Shown here in pieces: positions 16,712 to 25,800 of a DNA stretch of 64,000 bases. This stretch comes from S010-25 sp964441285 (GTDB taxonomy: Bacteria > Pseudomonadota > Gammaproteobacteria > SZUA-229). The stretch lies in the NCBI GenBank assembly GCA_964441285.1, contig CAYTUK010000004.1, forward strand, positions 119,799-183,798, read 5' to 3'. Below the pieces are notes generated by a model. That model was given only the letters and a program-made list of their open reading frames with translations, did not search any database and was not told the DNA's origin. Within the stretch, counting starts at the first letter, position 1, and each line of letters begins with the position of its first letter. The position numbers were made by a program, and so were the translations under genes.

Positions 16712-17764
16712 ATGCTTCTCTATATTTTAAAACGCCTGTTACTGATGATACCGACACTTTTTGGTGTCATGCTGGTTACTTTTACCGTCACTCAGTTTGT
16801 TCCTGGTGGCCCAGTTGAACAACTGGTTAGTCAACTAGAGGGCAAGCAAACAAGAGGAGAAGTAAGTAGCAGTAGCAGCGGACTGTATCGCGGTGCAGCC
16901 GGTCTGGATGAACAATATCTAAAGCAGATCCGTCAGTTATATGGCTTTGATAAGCCAGTCTACGAACGTTTTTTTGATATGATGGGGAACTATATACGGT
17001 TTGATTTTGGTAATAGCTATTTTCATAATGAATCGGTTATTGATCTTATTATGTCGAAACTACCTGTCTCTATCAGTATTGGGGTGTGGAGTTTTTTGAT
17101 TGTTTATTCTACCTGTATTCCATTGGGTATTGCCAAAGCGGTACGTGATGGCAGCCGGTTTGATGTCGCCACCAGTACGATAATATTAGTTGGTTACGCG
17201 ATTCCCGGGTTTATCCTGGGTATTACTCTACTGGTATTATTCGGTGGTGGTAGTTTCTGGAGTATTTTCCCATTACGTGGTCTAGTGTCAGATAACTGGC
17301 AAACCCTGTCGTGGTTCCATAAAATTACAGATTATCTCTGGCACATGGTATTACCGATTGTTTCTTCCGTTATCGGCAGTTTTGCGGTGATGACAATGTT
17401 AACCAAAAACAGTTTTATTGAAGAAATACGTAAGCAATATGTGTTGACGGCAAAAGCGAAAGGATTAACTGAAAAGCAGGTATTATATCGACATGTTTTT
17501 AGAAATGCAGTGATTCCTTTAATTACAGGGTTTCCCTCGGCGTTTATTGGCGCTTTTTTTACTGGTAGTTTATTGATTGAAACCATTTTCTCACTTGATG
17601 GGCTGGGTCTGTTGTCTTATGAGTCGGTATTAAAACGTGACTATCCCGTGGTGCTGGGAAGTTTATATTTATTTACCCTGTTGGGGCTGTTTGCAAAGCT
17701 GCTTGCTGATCTTAGCTATGTCCTAATTGATCCGCGTATTCACTTTGATTCGGTAGAGAAGTAA
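16712..17764 (+). CDS. yejB: ABC transporter permease, YejB type
   Basis: A 350-residue inner-membrane permease of the oligopeptide family with about six membrane segments. The N-terminal signature LMIPTLFGVMLVTFTVTQFV is present. The cytoplasmic EAA-type loop (LTAKAKGLTEKQVLYRHVFR, about 245-265) contacts the ATPase. An extended periplasmic loop (45-90) is typical of YejB. It pairs with YejE downstream. Confidence 0.94.
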   Translation: MLLYILKRLLLMIPTLFGVMLVTFTVTQFVPGGPVEQLVSQLEGKQTRGEVSSSSSGLYRGAAGLDEQYLKQIRQLYGFDKPVYERFFDMMGNYIRFDFGNSYFHNESVIDLIMSKLPVSISIGVWSFLIVYSTCIPLGIAKAVRDGSRFDVATSTIILVGYAIPGFILGITLLVLFGGGSFWSIFPLRGLVSDNWQTLSWFHKITDYLWHMVLPIVSSVIGSFAVMTMLTKNSFIEEIRKQYVLTAKAKGLTEKQVLYRHVFRNAVIPLITGFPSAFIGAFFTGSLLIETIFSLDGLGLLSYESVLKRDYPVVLGSLYLFTLLGLFAKLLADLSYVLIDPRIHFDSVEK

Positions 17765-17800
17765 GCAGGCAGGACCAATAGACTGGATAAATAAATTCTT

Positions 17801-18853
17801 ATGTCAGAATCACACAACACACCTGCCGTCAACATCAGTTTGTCACCCTCACAACGGTCGTGGTTGCGCTTTAAAGCCAATCGCCGTGGTTATATTAGCC
17901 TGTGGATTTTTGGAACTTTATTTTTCCTGTGCTTCTTTGCAAAGTTTTTCTGTAATGACAAACCATTAGTGGTTTATTACAACCATGAATATTACTTCCC
18001 AGTTTTAAAAGCCTACCCGGAAACGACCTTTGGTGGCGATTTTAAAACGGAAGCAGATTATAGAGATCCGTATGTTCGAAAAAAATTAACTCAAGGTTCT
18101 AACTGGATGATAGAGCCACTGATTCCTTACAGTTACAACACAATAAATTTTAATAGTAGTGTACCTGACCCAGCACCACCCTCGGCTCAAAATTTATTAG
18201 GCACTGATGACCGAGGCCGAGATGTGTTAGCCAGGGTGATCTATGGCTTTAGAATATCTGTCTGGTTTGCGCTGGCTCTAATGGTTATCGGTGTAGGTAT
18301 TGGTATTGTTATGGGAGCGATTCAGGGATATTTCTCAGGTAAAACAGATTTGATTATGCAGCGCATTATTGAAGTCTGGTCATCAATGCCAGAGCTGTAT
18401 TTGTTGATTATTTTTGCTTCTATTTTCCAACCCAGTATCTGGTTATTGATTATATTGTTATCCTTGTTTGGCTGGATGGGTTTGTCCGATTATGTTAGAG
18501 CAGAATTTTTACGTGAGCGTAATCTTGATTATGTGCGTGCTGCTCGGGCGATGGGTTTAAGCAACTGGTCGATTATTACCCGTCACTTGTTACCCAACAG
18601 TTTAACTTCGGTTATCACCTTTCTGCCATTTAGAATAAGTGGTGCTATTTTAGCTTTAACCAGTCTGGATTTTCTTGGTCTTGGAGTGCCGTCGACAACC
18701 CCAAGTCTGGGTGAATTATTGGCGCAGGGAAAAGATAATATTGATGCCTGGTGGTTATCAGTGAGTGCTTTTGTCGTATTAGTGGGTACTTTGTTGTTAC
18801 TTATCTTTATTGGTGAAGCCTTACGGGAAGCGCTGGATACACGTAAAATCTGA
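17801..18853 (+). CDS. yejE: ABC transporter permease, YejE type
   Basis: The second permease of the importer, 350 residues. It has one N-terminal helix (about 32-50), a periplasmic segment with the motif LLGTDDRGRDVLARVIYGFR (about 131-150), and five further helices. The EAA loop (VRAARAMGLSNWSIITRHLL) is near 245. It lies 36 bp from yejB and 27 bp from yejF, so one transcript is likely. Confidence 0.94.
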   Translation: MSESHNTPAVNISLSPSQRSWLRFKANRRGYISLWIFGTLFFLCFFAKFFCNDKPLVVYYNHEYYFPVLKAYPETTFGGDFKTEADYRDPYVRKKLTQGSNWMIEPLIPYSYNTINFNSSVPDPAPPSAQNLLGTDDRGRDVLARVIYGFRISVWFALALMVIGVGIGIVMGAIQGYFSGKTDLIMQRIIEVWSSMPELYLLIIFASIFQPSIWLLIILLSLFGWMGLSDYVRAEFLRERNLDYVRAARAMGLSNWSIITRHLLPNSLTSVITFLPFRISGAILALTSLDFLGLGVPSTTPSLGELLAQGKDNIDAWWLSVSAFVVLVGTLLLLIFIGEALREALDTRKI

Positions 18854-18880
18854 ATGTATAGACGACCCCTGAACAGATAA

Positions 18881-20509
18881 ATGAACAAACCCTTATTATC
18901 AGTAAAAAATTTAAGCGTTGCTTTTAACACTCAGCAAGGTCGCTCGGACGTGGTTAAGAATATCAGCTTTGATATATGTAAATCACAGAATATAGCCATT
19001 GTGGGGGAATCGGGTTCCGGTAAGTCGGTCACTGCCATGTCGATTTTGCGGTTACATGAAGAGAGGCAGGTAATTTATACTACGGGCGAGATTTTTTTTC
19101 AGCCAGAAATGCGACAACAACAGGCTCAGCCTGTAATGGATTTACTGAAACTGAAAGAAGCCAGAATGCGGTCTATTCGTGGTAAAGATATTTCAATGAT
19201 CTTTCAGGAGCCAATGACCTCATTAAATCCCGTTTATACTATTGGGCAACAGATTGTTGAGGTTTTAATGCTGCATCAATCGATGACACGTGGGCAGGCA
19301 AAGCAGCGTGCAATCGATTTGTTAAACCGGGTGAGTATTGCCCAGCCACAACATAAAGTGAATGATTATCCACATGTCCTGTCCGGTGGCCAGCGCCAGC
19401 GAGTGATGATTGCGATGGCGCTGGCCTGTGGTCCTGAACTGTTAATCGCCGATGAACCAACTACCGCACTGGATGTGACCATTCAGCAGCAGATACTGGA
19501 TTTATTGCTGGAAATCCAGCAGGAAACAGCCATGTCTGTTCTGTTGATCACCCATGATCTAAACCTGGTCAGGCGGTTTGCCGATAAAGTTTGTGTGATG
19601 AAGCAGGGTGAAATAGTCGAGCAGGATGAAGCCGTAAAAATATTTAATCAGCCACAGCATGAATATACCCGTTTTCTACTCGATAGTGAACCGGATAAAA
19701 AAATTGCCACCCAGCCTTCAACGAAAGACATTATTTTCAAAGCAGAAAATATTCGTTGTTATTTTCCGGTTTATAAAGGCTTTATGAAACGTAAAGTAGA
19801 TGAAATAAAGGCCGTGGATGATATAAGTCTGACTTTGCATAGTGGTGAAACACTGGGTATTGTGGGTGAGTCGGGTTCAGGTAAAACGACACTGGGACTG
19901 GCGCTGTTTCGTTTACTTCGCTCCACCGGTAAAATTGAATTTAAACAGCAGGACGTGAGCCAGCTAAATGAAAAAAAGATGCGGCCCTTGCGTCGTCACC
20001 TACAAATTATTTTTCAGGATCCTTATTCTTCCTTATCACCACGGATGACTGTTCAGCAGATTATTGAAGAAGGTCTGTTATTGCATTTTAAAACACTGAG
20101 CAAACAACAATGCCAACAGAAAATACTTGCTGTGCTGGATGAGGTCAGTCTCGAACAGGATGTATTGTGGCGTTATCCGCATGAGTTTTCTGGTGGTCAA
20201 CGTCAACGCATTGCCATTGCCCGTACCGTGGTGTTAAAGCCCGATGTTATTTTGCTGGATGAGCCGACCAGTGCCCTGGATGTGTCGGTGCAGAAGCAGG
20301 TGCTCACCCTGTTGGCTATGTTGCAACAAAAACATAAACTGAGTTATTTATTTATTAGCCACGATTTACGTGTGGTGCGTGCTATGTCACACCGTGTTAT
20401 CGTAATGCGTAATGGTCAGATTATTGAACAGGGTGATGTTGAAGCTGTCTTCGACCATCCACAGCAGGCGTACACTCAGGAACTGGCGCGGGCATCGTTG
20501 TATCATTAA
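18881..20509 (+). CDS. yejF: ABC transporter ATP-binding protein with two fused nucleotide-binding domains, YejF type
   Basis: 542 residues holding two complete ATPase domains. Domain 1 has Walker A GESGSGKSVT, signature SGGQRQRVMIAMA and DEPTTALDV. Domain 2 has GESGSGKTTLG, SGGQRQRIAIART and DEPTSALDV. A duplicated ATPase in one chain is the YejF arrangement. It powers import through YejB/YejE and closes the operon. A structured repeat begins 141 bp downstream. Confidence 0.95.
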   Translation: MNKPLLSVKNLSVAFNTQQGRSDVVKNISFDICKSQNIAIVGESGSGKSVTAMSILRLHEERQVIYTTGEIFFQPEMRQQQAQPVMDLLKLKEARMRSIRGKDISMIFQEPMTSLNPVYTIGQQIVEVLMLHQSMTRGQAKQRAIDLLNRVSIAQPQHKVNDYPHVLSGGQRQRVMIAMALACGPELLIADEPTTALDVTIQQQILDLLLEIQQETAMSVLLITHDLNLVRRFADKVCVMKQGEIVEQDEAVKIFNQPQHEYTRFLLDSEPDKKIATQPSTKDIIFKAENIRCYFPVYKGFMKRKVDEIKAVDDISLTLHSGETLGIVGESGSGKTTLGLALFRLLRSTGKIEFKQQDVSQLNEKKMRPLRRHLQIIFQDPYSSLSPRMTVQQIIEEGLLLHFKTLSKQQCQQKILAVLDEVSLEQDVLWRYPHEFSGGQRQRIAIARTVVLKPDVILLDEPTSALDVSVQKQVLTLLAMLQQKHKLSYLFISHDLRVVRAMSHRVIVMRNGQIIEQGDVEAVFDHPQQAYTQELARASLYH

Positions 20510-20615
20510 AGTCAGTTCGATAACAGCGGTGAAAGTGTCAGCGCTCAATCTAGCGGCGAGGTGTTTATGAACGGGCAAGATAGATATTTATTTGAAAGTG
20601 ACGAAAGACTCCAGC

Positions 20616-20649
20616 TCATAGCACTAATCGTTAACAGAACAGCAGTGAT
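20616..20649 (+). repeat. 34-bp dispersed repeat, copy 1
   Basis: This segment matches 27283-27316 at 31 of 34 positions (TCATAGCACT at the start, AGCAGTGAT versus GGCAGTGAT at the end). Inside it, TAACAGAACAG resembles the TAACAGGACGG terminus of the larger structured repeat that begins directly after it. Confidence 0.7.
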
Positions 20650-20650
20650 A

Positions 20651-20790
20651 ACTTATTACCGAAACGAATAAAGAGGCTACCCATTGTTAAAGACATGCGA
20701 TGAATACGTCCCTGTAGACTCGACACTTGCATCCCCGCGGCTGACGGTCTCGAACCATGGGTCTCCTTTTCATCCGTACTGTTAGTAAGT
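20651..20790 (+). repeat. Structured intergenic repeat, copy 1 (subfamily A)
   Basis: A 140-bp element. It opens ACTTATTACCGAAACGAAT and closes ATCCGTACTGTTAGTAAGT, imperfect terminal inverted repeats. Inside these, GGCTACCCAT pairs with ATGGGTCTCC, and the core contains ACTCGACACTTGCATCC and GCTGACGGTCTCGAA. It is closely matched by the reverse complement of 47334-47470. It abuts the ATG of the next gene at 20791. Confidence 0.85.
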
Positions 20791-21183
20791 ATGAAATACT
20801 ACTGTCCGATATGTTTCGTTGAAATGCCGAGGGAGGTTGAATCTTGCCCCGCTTGTGGCGAATCCCTGACCGAGTGGCAGCACCGACCCTATACCGAACG
20901 ACTGTTACATGCGCTTGATCACCCGCATTCTGAGGTGCGTATGGGCGTAATCATTGCGTTGGGTTATCGTGCTGAACCTGCCACCGCCACCGCGCTTGTT
21001 CACTGTGCTTTTGCCTATCCTAACGACGTGGTGCAAGCGCTTGAAATTGTGCACAGCCTGAGTCGTTTCGCAGTGAGTGTCGAGCGTACCGCCGCGCTTA
21101 AGCGCCTTGGCGAACACCATCCAGCCCACGCAACGCGTGTAGCTGCCGTCGAGGCACTTCATGGTAGTGAACCGATAAAATGA
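20791..21183 (+). CDS. Small zinc-ribbon protein with HEAT-like repeats
   Basis: 130 residues. The N-terminus is a C4 zinc ribbon (YYCPICFVEM then CPACGESLTEW, Cys 5, 8, 18 and 21). The rest is two to three HEAT/armadillo-like helical pairs (HPHSEVRMGVIIALGYRAEPA and following). Such proteins are usually scaffolds; no enzyme motif is seen. The ATG directly follows the structured repeat, and no Shine-Dalgarno is visible. Its coding sequence looks more GC-rich than its neighbours. The N-terminus may have been reset by the repeat, but the zinc ribbon looks complete, so the gene is probably intact. Confidence 0.65.
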   Translation: MKYYCPICFVEMPREVESCPACGESLTEWQHRPYTERLLHALDHPHSEVRMGVIIALGYRAEPATATALVHCAFAYPNDVVQALEIVHSLSRFAVSVERTAALKRLGEHHPAHATRVAAVEALHGSEPIK

Positions 21184-21216
21184 TTTTATGCAATTTTATG
21201 TAATAAATATCAGGTA

Positions 21217-21249
21217 ATACTTGACTGTTTTACTAGGTATTAGTAATAT
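21217..21249 (+). promoter_or_regulatory. iscR promoter with IscR type 1 site over the -35
   Basis: TTGACT (21221-21226) and TAATAT (21244-21249) are spaced by 17 bp. The surrounding 21217-21240, beginning ATACTTGACT and ending ACTAGGTAT, fits the type 1 IscR motif bound by [2Fe-2S]-IscR. This implies autorepression of the iscR operon as in E. coli. Confidence 0.8.
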
Positions 21250-21250
21250 T

Positions 21251-21273
21251 AACCTACTAAATTAGTCAGGAAT
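21251..21273 (+). promoter_or_regulatory. Second probable IscR type 1 site
   Basis: CCTACTAAATTAGTCAGGA has the ACT-N5-AGTC core of a type 1 site, just downstream of the -10. Multiple IscR sites in the iscR promoter are the known E. coli arrangement. The outer positions fit less well than the first site. Confidence 0.55.
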
Positions 21274-21285
21274 TATGAGGTTTCC

Positions 21286-21780
21286 ATGCGGTTATCGACA
21301 AAAGGGCGCTATAGCGTCACGGCTATGCTGGATTTGGCCATTCATGACAAGGCGGGGCCGGTGACATTGGCAGATATTTCGCAATGTCAGGGTATTTCAC
21401 TGTCTTATCTGGAACAACTGTTTGCCAGATTGCGTAAGGATGGTCTGGTAAAAGGCGTTCGTGGTCCGGGCGGTGGATATCGACTGGCGCGCCCGGCAAG
21501 TGAAATCAGCATTGCCGAAATTATTAGCGCGGTGGATGAGAATGTTGATGTCACGCGCTGCAAAGGGGAGGGTAACTGTCAGGGTGGTGATAAATGCCTG
21601 ACCCACGATTTGTGGGTTGGATTGAGTGAACGCTTATATAATTTCCTCGATAGTATTACCCTGGCGCAATTTGTGGATCGCCCTGGCATTCCCGAGTTAT
21701 CACTCCAACGTGATAAAATGATCGGTCGGTTCCTGCTGGCGCGGAAACAGGCAGCTGTAATTAATCAGCGTCGGTTTTAG
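21286..21780 (+). CDS. iscR: Fe-S cluster assembly transcriptional regulator IscR
   Basis: An Rrf2-family winged-helix regulator of 164 residues. The helix-turn-helix is within residues 25-60 (LADISQCQGISLSYLEQLF). The [2Fe-2S] ligands Cys92, Cys98, Cys104 and His107 are all in place at the E. coli positions. It represses its own operon when iron-sulfur clusters are plentiful, and the promoter carries matching sites. Unusually, iscU follows after 145 bp with no iscS between. Confidence 0.96.
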   Translation: MRLSTKGRYSVTAMLDLAIHDKAGPVTLADISQCQGISLSYLEQLFARLRKDGLVKGVRGPGGGYRLARPASEISIAEIISAVDENVDVTRCKGEGNCQGGDKCLTHDLWVGLSERLYNFLDSITLAQFVDRPGIPELSLQRDKMIGRFLLARKQAAVINQRRF

Positions 21781-21925
21781 TCACCCAGTTGTAGTTATCC
21801 TGGAAGTTGCTGATTCATCTTGAATGATGACAGCTTGTAAAATACGATTTCATGGGTTGATTAGAGTTCCATGAAGTTAATTCAATAGTAAATATTAGTT
21901 TTTAGGCGATTAGAGGTAGAAAATT

Positions 21926-22303
21926 ATGGCATACGGCGAAAAAGTACTGGATCATTATGAAAATCCTCGCAATGTTGGCACCTTTGAGGAAAACGATTCA
22001 ATCGGCACAGGTATGGTTGGTGCCCCTGCCTGTGGTGATGTAATGCGCTTACAGATTAAGGTTGATGATAATGGCGTGATTGAAGATGCGGTGTTTAAAA
22101 CCTATGGTTGTGGCAGTGCCATTGCCTCAAGTTCACTCTTAACTGAATGGGTAAAAGGTAAGACGCTGGACGAAGCTAAAACGATTAAAAATACACAGAT
22201 TGCTGAGGAACTGGCGCTGCCGCCAGTAAAAATTCATTGTTCAGTCCTGGCTGAAGATGCGATTAATGCGGCAGTCGATAATTACCGGAAAAAACATCAA
22301 TAA
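21926..22303 (+). CDS. iscU: Iron-sulfur cluster assembly scaffold IscU
   Basis: IscU is the cytosolic scaffold on which [2Fe-2S] clusters are built from IscS sulfur. The 125-residue protein has the three ligand cysteines C36, C62 and C105, aspartate D38, and the HscA-recognition motif LPPVK (98-102). It is followed by acnB and not by iscA, hscB, hscA and fdx. The other isc genes must be elsewhere, or another system supplies sulfur. Confidence 0.96.
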   Translation: MAYGEKVLDHYENPRNVGTFEENDSIGTGMVGAPACGDVMRLQIKVDDNGVIEDAVFKTYGCGSAIASSSLLTEWVKGKTLDEAKTIKNTQIAEELALPPVKIHCSVLAEDAINAAVDNYRKKHQ

Positions 22304-22443
22304 GCCATTGGTTTTTCCTAAGAAATAACACAGGACCTGGATATTTTTATCTGGGTTCTTTGCGTTATTGAAATGGCGGTTATTTCCTGGTTAATGCGTC
22401 TTGCTATATAATAAGCAGAATTTTTTCTTAGTGAGGAATGTTC

Positions 22444-25014
22444 GTGCTTGAATCCTATCGAAAACACGTTGCTGAACGCAAAGCCGAAGGCCTACCCCCG
22501 TTACCGCTGGATGCCGGTCAGGTTGCCGCACTCGTTGAATTAATTAAAAGTTCACCGGCAGGGGAAGGTGAGTTCGTCGTTGATCTATTAACTAACCGTG
22601 TCCCACCCGGCGTGGATCAGGCAGCCTATGTAAAAGCCGCTTTTCTGACTGATGTGGCAAAAGGGAAGATGCGCTGTGATTTAATTGATCAGATACATGC
22701 TACAGAATTATTGGGCACAATGCTGGGTGGGTATAACATCGGGCCATTAATTGATTTACTTGATATTGCCGCAACCTCAGATACTGCCGCTACTGCGTTA
22801 TCACATACGCTATTAATTTATGATGCGTTTCACGATGTCGCAGAAAAAGCAAAAAATAACCCAGTTGCCAGTCGCGTTATACGCTCCTGGGCAGATGCGG
22901 AATGGTTTACTTCAAAACCGGCTTTGGCTGAAGAAATTACGGTAACGGTATTTAAAGTACAGGGTGAAACCAATACCGATGATTTGTCGCCAGCGACAGA
23001 AGCATGGAGTCGCCCAGATATTCCACTGCATGCCAAATCCATGCTGATAAACACCATGCCAGTGGAAAAAGATAAAGGCCCACTGGATATTATTGCTGAA
23101 TTAAAACAAAAAGGTTATCCACTCGCGTATGTTGGTGATGTAGTTGGTACTGGTTCGTCACGTAAATCGGCGATTAACTCAGTGCTCTGGCATATGGCCG
23201 ATGCAATTCCTTATGTACCCAATAAACATGAGGGTGGTATCATACTTGGTAACAAAATTGCACCTATCTTTTTTAACACCGCAGAAGATTCTGGAGCCTT
23301 ACCCATTGAATGTGATGTGAGTAATATGAATATGGGTGATGTCATCCGTATACGCCCTTATGAGGGTGTTATTCTTAATGAAGCGGGCGATGAAGTCTGT
23401 CAGTTTGATCTGAGCCCAGCAACTATTACCGATGAAGTTCGTGCCAATGGTCGGATTCCACTGATTATTGGTCGAGGCCTGACTGACCGTGCACGTAGCC
23501 ACCTTGGTGAGTCAGCGTCTACGGTTTTTTTACGTCCTGAGCAGGGCACAGAGACTGGCAGGGGCTATACCCTGGCGCAGAAAATGGTTGGTTCCGCCTG
23601 TGGCGTGAAAGGCATTCGACCTGGTACTTATTGTGAGCCAAAAATGACTACTGTGGGTTCGCAGGATACCACCGGTGCAATGACACGCGATGAACTGAAA
23701 GAGCTGGCCTGTCTGGGGTTTTCTGCCGATTTAGTGATGCAGAGTTTTTGCCATACGGCGGCCTATCCAAAGCCGGTGGACATTACCCTGCAACATGAAT
23801 TACCTACTTTTATGCATACGCGCGGTGGTGTTGTCCTGCGTCCTGGTGATGGCATTATTCACTCCTGGTTGAACCGTATGATTCTGCCCGATACGGTTGG
23901 TACCGGAGGCGATTCACATACACGTTTTCCCCTGGGCATCAGTTTCCCCGCCGGTTCCGGGCTGGTGGCCTTTGCTGCTGCGCTGGGGGTGATGCCACTG
24001 GATATGCCTGAATCAGTACTGGTTCGATTCAAAGGCGAAATGCAGCCTGGCATTACCTTACGTGACTTGGTTAATGCAATTCCTTATGTGGCCATTCAGC
24101 GTGGACTGTTAACAGTAGAAAAGAAAGGTAAAAAGAATGTCTTTAATGGTCGTGTGCTGGAAATTGAAGGCTTACCAAACCTGAAAGTTGAGCAGGCCTT
24201 CGAATTGTCCGATGCCTCTGCCGAACGCTCCGCTAATGGCTGCTCTATACGGTTGGCAAAAGAACCGATTATTGAATATCTTCGCTCTAATGTTACCCTG
24301 CTAAAATGGATGATTGCTAACAGCTATGAGGATAAACGAACCCTGGAAAGACGTATTATCGCCATGCAGCAATGGCTGGACGATCCACAGTTACTGGAAG
24401 CCGATGTAGATGCCGATTATGCTGAAATCATCGAAATTGATCTGGCAGACATTACCGAGCCTCTGCTTGCCTGTCCGAATGACCCCGATGATATAAAAAA
24501 ATTATCGGATGTCGCAGGAACGCATGTAGATGAGGTTTTTATCGGTTCCTGTATGACCAATATTGGCCATTATCGTGCGGCGGGAAAAGTACTTGAATCA
24601 GTCACCAGCCTGCCGGTGCGGATGTGGATTGCGCCACCCACAAAAATGGATGAACAGGAGCTAAAAGAGGAAGGTGTCTATAGTATTTTTGGTCGCGCTG
24701 GTGCCCGTACCGAACTGCCGGGCTGTTCTTTATGTATGGGGAATCAGGCGCGTGTTGCCGATAACTCGACGGTGGTATCAACGTCAACCCGTAACTTTCC
24801 GAATCGACTGGGTAACGGTGCCAATGTTTATCTTGCTTCGGCAGAATTAAGCGCCGTGGCCGCGATTCTAGGGCATATTCCAACGCTGTCAGAATATATG
24901 GATGCCATGCAGGGTGTGGTGCCGATGGCAAATGAAATATACCGTTATCTGAACTTCGATCAGTTAGCAGACTATCAAAATGTGGCAGATAGCGTCAAAG
25001 TTACCCTAAATTAA
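22444..25014 (+). CDS. acnB: Aconitate hydratase B / 2-methylisocitrate dehydratase
   Basis: AcnB is a [4Fe-4S] enzyme of the TCA cycle, about 856 residues. It has the AcnB-specific N-terminal HEAT-like domain (PPGVDQAAYVKAAFL, LLGTMLGGYNIGPLIDLLD) and the swivel domain first. The cluster-binding cysteines lie in the C-terminal half (SCMTNIGHYRAAGK and GCSLCMGNQARV). I choose the GTG at 22444 because it yields MLESYRKHVAER, matching E. coli MLEEYRKHVAER, and has GAGG 7 nt upstream; the ATG at 22438 lies 1 nt from that GAGG. Its Fe-S need fits the adjacent isc genes. Confidence 0.96.
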   Translation: MLESYRKHVAERKAEGLPPLPLDAGQVAALVELIKSSPAGEGEFVVDLLTNRVPPGVDQAAYVKAAFLTDVAKGKMRCDLIDQIHATELLGTMLGGYNIGPLIDLLDIAATSDTAATALSHTLLIYDAFHDVAEKAKNNPVASRVIRSWADAEWFTSKPALAEEITVTVFKVQGETNTDDLSPATEAWSRPDIPLHAKSMLINTMPVEKDKGPLDIIAELKQKGYPLAYVGDVVGTGSSRKSAINSVLWHMADAIPYVPNKHEGGIILGNKIAPIFFNTAEDSGALPIECDVSNMNMGDVIRIRPYEGVILNEAGDEVCQFDLSPATITDEVRANGRIPLIIGRGLTDRARSHLGESASTVFLRPEQGTETGRGYTLAQKMVGSACGVKGIRPGTYCEPKMTTVGSQDTTGAMTRDELKELACLGFSADLVMQSFCHTAAYPKPVDITLQHELPTFMHTRGGVVLRPGDGIIHSWLNRMILPDTVGTGGDSHTRFPLGISFPAGSGLVAFAAALGVMPLDMPESVLVRFKGEMQPGITLRDLVNAIPYVAIQRGLLTVEKKGKKNVFNGRVLEIEGLPNLKVEQAFELSDASAERSANGCSIRLAKEPIIEYLRSNVTLLKWMIANSYEDKRTLERRIIAMQQWLDDPQLLEADVDADYAEIIEIDLADITEPLLACPNDPDDIKKLSDVAGTHVDEVFIGSCMTNIGHYRAAGKVLESVTSLPVRMWIAPPTKMDEQELKEEGVYSIFGRAGARTELPGCSLCMGNQARVADNSTVVSTSTRNFPNRLGNGANVYLASAELSAVAAILGHIPTLSEYMDAMQGVVPMANEIYRYLNFDQLADYQNVADSVKVTLN

Positions 25015-25029
25015 GGCAGGCGGGATAAA

Positions 25030-25407
25030 ATGATTAAGATGCTTCTATTTATTGCTGGTGGTGGTGCAGTCGGCGCGCTTTCGCGTTATGGTGCATCGCT
25101 GGGGGTATATAATTTACTCGGACGTGGTTTTCCATATGGCACTCTGTTTGTAAATGTTATGGGTTCCTTTTTAATGGGGATACTGAGTATTTTACTTGTG
25201 CAGCGATTAAATCTGGGGCCAGAATGGCGCGCAGCAATACTGGTCGGTTTTTTAGGTTCATTTACTACCTTTTCAACTTTTTCAGTTGAGACAATGACCA
25301 TCCTGGAGCAGGGTGATACCTTACGAGCTTTATCAAATATAGCAGTGAGTCTAATCTTGTGTTTGATTGCAGTATGGTTTGGCCTCAGTCTGGGTCGACA
25401 ACTATGA
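25030..25407 (+). CDS. crcB: Fluoride efflux channel CrcB/FluC
   Basis: A 125-residue four-helix membrane protein. Hallmarks are GGGAVGALSRYG at the N-terminus, GTLFVNVMGSFLMG (about 38-51), and GFLGSFTTFSTFSVE (about 77-91), which includes the phenylalanine/threonine pore track. It forms dimeric fluoride channels. It lies 15 bp after acnB and 10 bp before a DUF190 gene. No fluoride riboswitch is recognisable in the short upstream gap. Confidence 0.93.
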   Translation: MIKMLLFIAGGGAVGALSRYGASLGVYNLLGRGFPYGTLFVNVMGSFLMGILSILLVQRLNLGPEWRAAILVGFLGSFTTFSTFSVETMTILEQGDTLRALSNIAVSLILCLIAVWFGLSLGRQL

Positions 25408-25417
25408 GGAAATAGCT

Positions 25418-25711
25418 ATGAATGTAACAGTTGCACGAATTTATGTCACTGAAGGCAAACATATTTACGAAAAAGTATTTAAACGGCTACACGACCAGCA
25501 CAAGGTCAATGGTGTGACGGTTTTTCGTGGTATTAGTGGCTTCGGGCGTTCAGGTGAAACGCATTCCTCTGAATTACTCGATATGTCATTTGATTTACCC
25601 GTGGTAATTGAGTTTTTTGATGCCGATGAAAAAGTGCAGGAGGTCTTGCAGACACTGGAAGATATTATTCCGCAGTGTCATGTATTAACCTTTGCGGCAC
25701 AACTTTCGTAA
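25418..25711 (+). CDS. DUF190 family (PII-like fold) protein
   Basis: 97 residues, starting MNVTVARIYVTEGKHIYEKV. A GAGGA ribosome site lies 7 nt before ATG 25418; an upstream in-frame start inside crcB is rejected. The family has a ferredoxin/PII-like trimeric fold and is often encoded beside crcB. Motifs HDQHKVNGVTVFRGISGFG and LPVVIEFFDADEKV are typical. A regulatory role for the channel is inferred only. Confidence 0.88.
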   Translation: MNVTVARIYVTEGKHIYEKVFKRLHDQHKVNGVTVFRGISGFGRSGETHSSELLDMSFDLPVVIEFFDADEKVQEVLQTLEDIIPQCHVLTFAAQLS

Positions 25712-25800
25712 CCTGAAAAATATTTTTTTAATGCCTGTGTTTTTATCGGGTGTTGTGGCGCTGCGATGCAAACAATTAACCATGAAACTGAATATAAATT

